From JAHJDO01 sp964437505 (GTDB lineage: Bacteria > JAHJDO01): DNA of 64,000 nt. The notes beneath the pieces were generated by a model that searched no databases, was not told where the DNA came from, and worked only from the letters and a program-made list of their open reading frames with translations. Below, in pieces: positions 61,421-64,000 of this stretch (the stretch's first letter is position 1; every line of letters begins with the position of its first letter). The stretch is taken from NCBI GenBank assembly GCA_964437505.1, contig CAYTGU010000008.1, positions 1-64,000 on the forward strand, read 5' to 3'. The translations under genes and the position numbers were made by a program.

Positions 61421-62303
61421 AACGCAATGAATCTCTTGCTGCCTGATATACAGTTTCAACAGAAATAGCATCTACCGCCTCTGAAATGTAATCTCTCCTG
61501 TAAAAAACTTTTTCCAGAAAGGGACTTGTTATTTTAACCATTCTTCCATAATCATAGATTTCAGATGGGCTTGTACATATAAAAATCGCAACAATTCTCT
61601 TCTTGAGAAACAGAGCAATGTGCATAGCAAGAGTGTCTCCGCAGATTACTAAATCACATTCATTTATATCTTGAACATAATCAGCAATTTTCTGCCTTTT
61701 CCTGAAGAATCTTATTTCGCAACCATCTGATTCCAAAGTACTGGCAAGTTCCTGCCACTTATTCCATTGTTTCATAGGCCACCTGTCCCCTGCTCTTGCC
61801 TCAATACCTATAATTGTCCTGCTTTCTTGCTTTCTAGGCTTCAGCAGATTTTGATTCAATAAATATTCCTCACCATTAAATTTCTTTCCGCACATCCTAA
61901 ATATTATTTCCTGATAAGTTTTTTTATTCGCCTTCTTAATAGTGTCTGCTTTCTCTTTACCCAATCGCGATATTAGCCCCATATCAAACCATTCTCTTGA
62001 AGAATCAGTGTAGGTTAAAGAATTGTTATCATCAATATATGAGCCGATAAGCATTTTCTTTTTTAATATTGTTGCTAAACGTACTGCATTGTAGTCGTCA
62101 TCCAAACATAAAATTAAATCAAAAAATTTTTCTCTTAGAGCTTTTGCTGCTTTATTTATTTCAATAACTTTCAATTTGCTAGTAGGTAATAACGGCAAAG
62201 AATCTTTTGCAGTTGCCCAGAAGATATTGCCCTTCAAAGCCCGCAATAGCGATGTAGTTCGGACTACATCTCCTAAAGCACCAAGTTTTATAATAAGTAT
62301 CAT
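61410..62303 (-). CDS. GT9 family (heptosyltransferase-like) glycosyltransferase
   Basis: A 297-residue ADP-heptose:LPS-heptosyltransferase-like enzyme. The N-terminal ILIIKLGALGDVVRTTSLLRA is diagnostic, and the donor half has GIEARAGDRWPMKQWNKW and LVICGDTLAMHIALFLKKRI. The family usually adds heptose to a lipid A-linked core in the cytoplasm, which supports an outer-membrane envelope. The donor here is not certain, since no heptose synthesis gene is in the window. It overlaps the methyltransferase gene by 4 nt. Confidence 0.9.
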   Translation of the reverse strand: MILIIKLGALGDVVRTTSLLRALKGNIFWATAKDSLPLLPTSKLKVIEINKAAKALREKFFDLILCLDDDYNAVRLATILKKKMLIGSYIDDNNSLTYTDSSREWFDMGLISRLGKEKADTIKKANKKTYQEIIFRMCGKKFNGEEYLLNQNLLKPRKQESRTIIGIEARAGDRWPMKQWNKWQELASTLESDGCEIRFFRKRQKIADYVQDINECDLVICGDTLAMHIALFLKKRIVAIFICTSPSEIYDYGRMVKITSPFLEKVFYRRDYISEAVDAISVETVYQAARDSLRYVK

Positions 62304-62914
62304 TTCTTTTTTCGTGCTTTAATTATAAGCTCAGAAAAGCATATATATCTATGACTTAGAATGCGAAATTTATTATTCAAGAGAATTCTCTTAAGCATTT
62401 GGTAACTATATCTAGTAACATGTTCATCTGCGTAACCATCCGGATGAAATAATTTATATAAAAACTCAATAATAATCCATATAAAACTGGCATAGTCAGG
62501 AGTTCCTATTACAAGAATTCCATCCTCTCTTAATACTCTAGAAAGCTCTTTAAATATTCTTTTGTTTGCAATATGTTCAATAACTTCAGAACAAATAATA
62601 CAATCAATTGAACCTTCCTTGAATGGTAAACTGCATCCATCGGCATTTAAGAGCCTTTTATTGGTTTTTTTTATGTATAACAACTTATTTAACCGAATAT
62701 CCAAGCCAATCGCTTTTGGAGTATCTGTAATAATTTTGCTAGACCCACATCCTATATCAAGAATTTTCCCTTTTCTTTCAACAAAATTCATTATTATTTT
62801 GTACCTTCGTCGCTGCCAATATCTTTGGAATGGGATTCTGCTATAATATGCTCTTTCATCATAGTCAGCAGACTGAATAGAATTTCTCAATCTCCACTGC
62901 TTTAATTTATTCAT
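62300..62914 (-). CDS. Class I SAM-dependent methyltransferase
   Basis: A 204-residue methyltransferase with motif I KGKILDIGCGSSKIITDTPK near residues 48-67, GLDIRLNKLLYIK, DCIICSEVIEHIAN, and LREDGILVIGTPDYASF. The start YYSRIPFQRYWQRRRYKII is common in small methyltransferases of polysaccharide loci. The acceptor is unknown. It overlaps the GT9 gene by 4 nt and the GT39 gene by 8 nt, so the three belong to one transcript. Confidence 0.9.
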   Translation of the reverse strand: MNKLKQWRLRNSIQSADYDERAYYSRIPFQRYWQRRRYKIIMNFVERKGKILDIGCGSSKIITDTPKAIGLDIRLNKLLYIKKTNKRLLNADGCSLPFKEGSIDCIICSEVIEHIANKRIFKELSRVLREDGILVIGTPDYASFIWIIIEFLYKLFHPDGYADEHVTRYSYQMLKRILLNNKFRILSHRYICFSELIIKARKKK

Positions 62915-64000
62915 AACTTCTCTTCATTTTATTTATAAGAACCAAAACCCCATAAGAGGCGATAATAATTACAAACGGCATTATAGGCACTCTATACCGC
63001 GTTATTCCAACGATTATCATATGTATTAAAGTATAATAAACAATTAACAAATGGAATAATAAAAGCTTACGCCACATGAACCGAGAAACTATAAGGCCAA
63101 AAATGAAGAAAGGAAGAATCAACCCAAAAGAGATTCCTCCAATAATCACATACTTTAAATCAATCCCTAAATCTACTATTACTCCCTTTTTTATCTCATC
63201 CCTCTGATGAGGATATATCCGCCAAAATCTGAGGAATTTATTAAATGACAGTTGAATAAATCTTGAGGGGTTCTTCTTTATAAAATCAAAGCCCATTTTG
63301 TAATAGAGTTTATCTCTATCCACTTCAGAAAGTTTATCAAATGCAGTAGAGTCCGAGCTATAACAATGTCCGCCTCCAGTGGCCAAAGGATTACTGCCAA
63401 TCCAAAACGAATATCCACCCTCTGTAGTGGTGGGTACAAAAGCGTGATGCAGCCTATAATTTCTTCCAATCCACGGAGACATTGCTAAAAGAATAGTAAA
63501 CGCAAAAATTAAAAAATGCATAAAAGCTTTCTTCTTGTCTTTCATTCCAACTACTAACCAGATAAGAACCAAAGGGAAAAAAGCAAATAATATTGACCTG
63601 GTAAGAGAAGCCAGCGCAAAAAATATTCCAGCAAGCACTATATTGAAAAGAAAAAGATGACGACGATATTTAATGAGAAAAAGAAAACTTAATACAAGAA
63701 AAAACATGTATAACGTTTCAGTGCACAGGTGGGCACTATAATAGACAAATTTTGGATAGATTACAGATATTCCCATTGCTATAAGACCTGTACTTTTACC
63801 AAAACTCTCTTTGCCAAGCCAATAAATCAAAAGGCAGGTAAAGGAACTTATAACAGCCAGAATTATTTTAGCTGCTAAATATGAGTGCCCAAAAAGAGAA
63901 TATACCCCAGCTAAAAACAAAGGAAAAAGACACGGTCTGAACGAATATCTTCCCTCTTGAAGTACCAGCCCCTTTCCACTTAAGAGATTTAAAGCCAATT
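62907..64000 (-). CDS. GT39/PMT_2-type membrane glycosyltransferase, partial at the window edge
   Basis: At least 363 residues; the 5' end lies beyond the window, since the family's first loop and membrane helix are missing. Visible parts are RPCLFPLFLAGVYSLFGHSY, many hydrophobic segments, SFWIGSNPLATGGGHCYS, and the end RVPIMPFVIIIASYGVLVLI. It is paralogous to the GT39 gene at 50.9-52.1 kb, with matching loops and C terminus. It probably transfers a sugar from a polyprenyl-phosphate donor outside the membrane. Confidence 0.85.
   Translation of the reverse strand, partial: LALNLLSGKGLVLQEGRYSFRPCLFPLFLAGVYSLFGHSYLAAKIILAVISSFTCLLIYWLGKESFGKSTGLIAMGISVIYPKFVYYSAHLCTETLYMFFLVLSFLFLIKYRRHLFLFNIVLAGIFFALASLTRSILFAFFPLVLIWLVVGMKDKKKAFMHFLIFAFTILLAMSPWIGRNYRLHHAFVPTTTEGGYSFWIGSNPLATGGGHCYSSDSTAFDKLSEVDRDKLYYKMGFDFIKKNPSRFIQLSFNKFLRFWRIYPHQRDEIKKGVIVDLGIDLKYVIIGGISFGLILPFFIFGLIVSRFMWRKLLLFHLLIVYYTLIHMIIVGITRYRVPIMPFVIIIASYGVLVLINKMKRSYE

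Noticed and set aside
1..64000. CRISPR arrays or cas genes
   Set aside because: No regularly spaced repeat series and no Cas-like protein were seen.
1..64000. TGA recoding as in some candidate phyla
   Set aside because: Many clearly complete genes end in TGA, and coding frames do not contain systematic in-frame TGA codons.

Overview
The window is AT-rich chromosomal DNA from an uncultured bacterium, probably Gram-negative-like because it has lipoprotein signal peptides, GT9 and GT39 envelope glycosyltransferases and a type II fatty acid synthase. Base composition, envelope gene content and radical SAM/DegT cassettes would fit an Omnitrophota- or Aerophobota-like candidate phylum. That placement is inference only; no rRNA or tRNA gene was recognised.

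Layout. (1) 0.1-5.8 kb, + strand: sugar-handling genes (two xylose-isomerase-like TIM barrels, a DegT aminotransferase, a ceramidase-like hydrolase, a PHP phosphoesterase). (2) 5.8-11.3 kb, - strand: a membrane protein, hisF, purL, an ABC ATPase and the 3' half of comM/yifB. (3) 11,310-43,380: a ~32.07-kb integrative element inserted inside comM. (4) 43.4-50 kb, - strand: the comM 5' half, a FabK-like flavoprotein, fabF, a zincin, a duplicated-domain secreted protein, a GNAT enzyme and a WecA/MraY-type transferase. (5) 50-64 kb: an envelope glycan locus with GT4, GT2, GT9 and GT39 enzymes, methyltransferases and a coupled radical SAM / DegT / B12-radical SAM operon.

The element. A large serine recombinase lies at its edge. 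Joining the two element ends rebuilds an attP with perfect 11-bp inverted arms, each 8 bp from a central CT. Joining the flanks restores an uninterrupted 511-codon comM reading frame. Next come an excisionase-like HTH protein, an archaeo-eukaryotic-type primase beside nested inverted repeats, a tyrosine recombinase, a ClpX-like unfoldase cluster and a long leftward operon.

The long operon (41.35 kb down to 24.1 kb) is the most interesting content. It encodes a TPR/PH-like membrane protein, an NfeD-like protein, a cpYpsA SLOG protein, a secreted nuclease, a membrane-anchored J-like protein, a GrpE-like protein, an Hsp70 with a long C-terminal extension, a Ser/Thr kinase, an FHA protein, a GYF_2/DUF4234 membrane protein, a DUF6804-like protein, a 1303-residue GYF_2/zinc-finger/nuclease/RecQ-helicase fusion, a coiled-coil membrane protein and another secreted nuclease. 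Many genes overlap by 4 nt. I propose a membrane-linked chaperone-kinase signalling module coupled to a DNA-processing effector, possibly anti-phage. I know of no named system with exactly this set. An SPFH-NfeD pair sits at the far end of the element.
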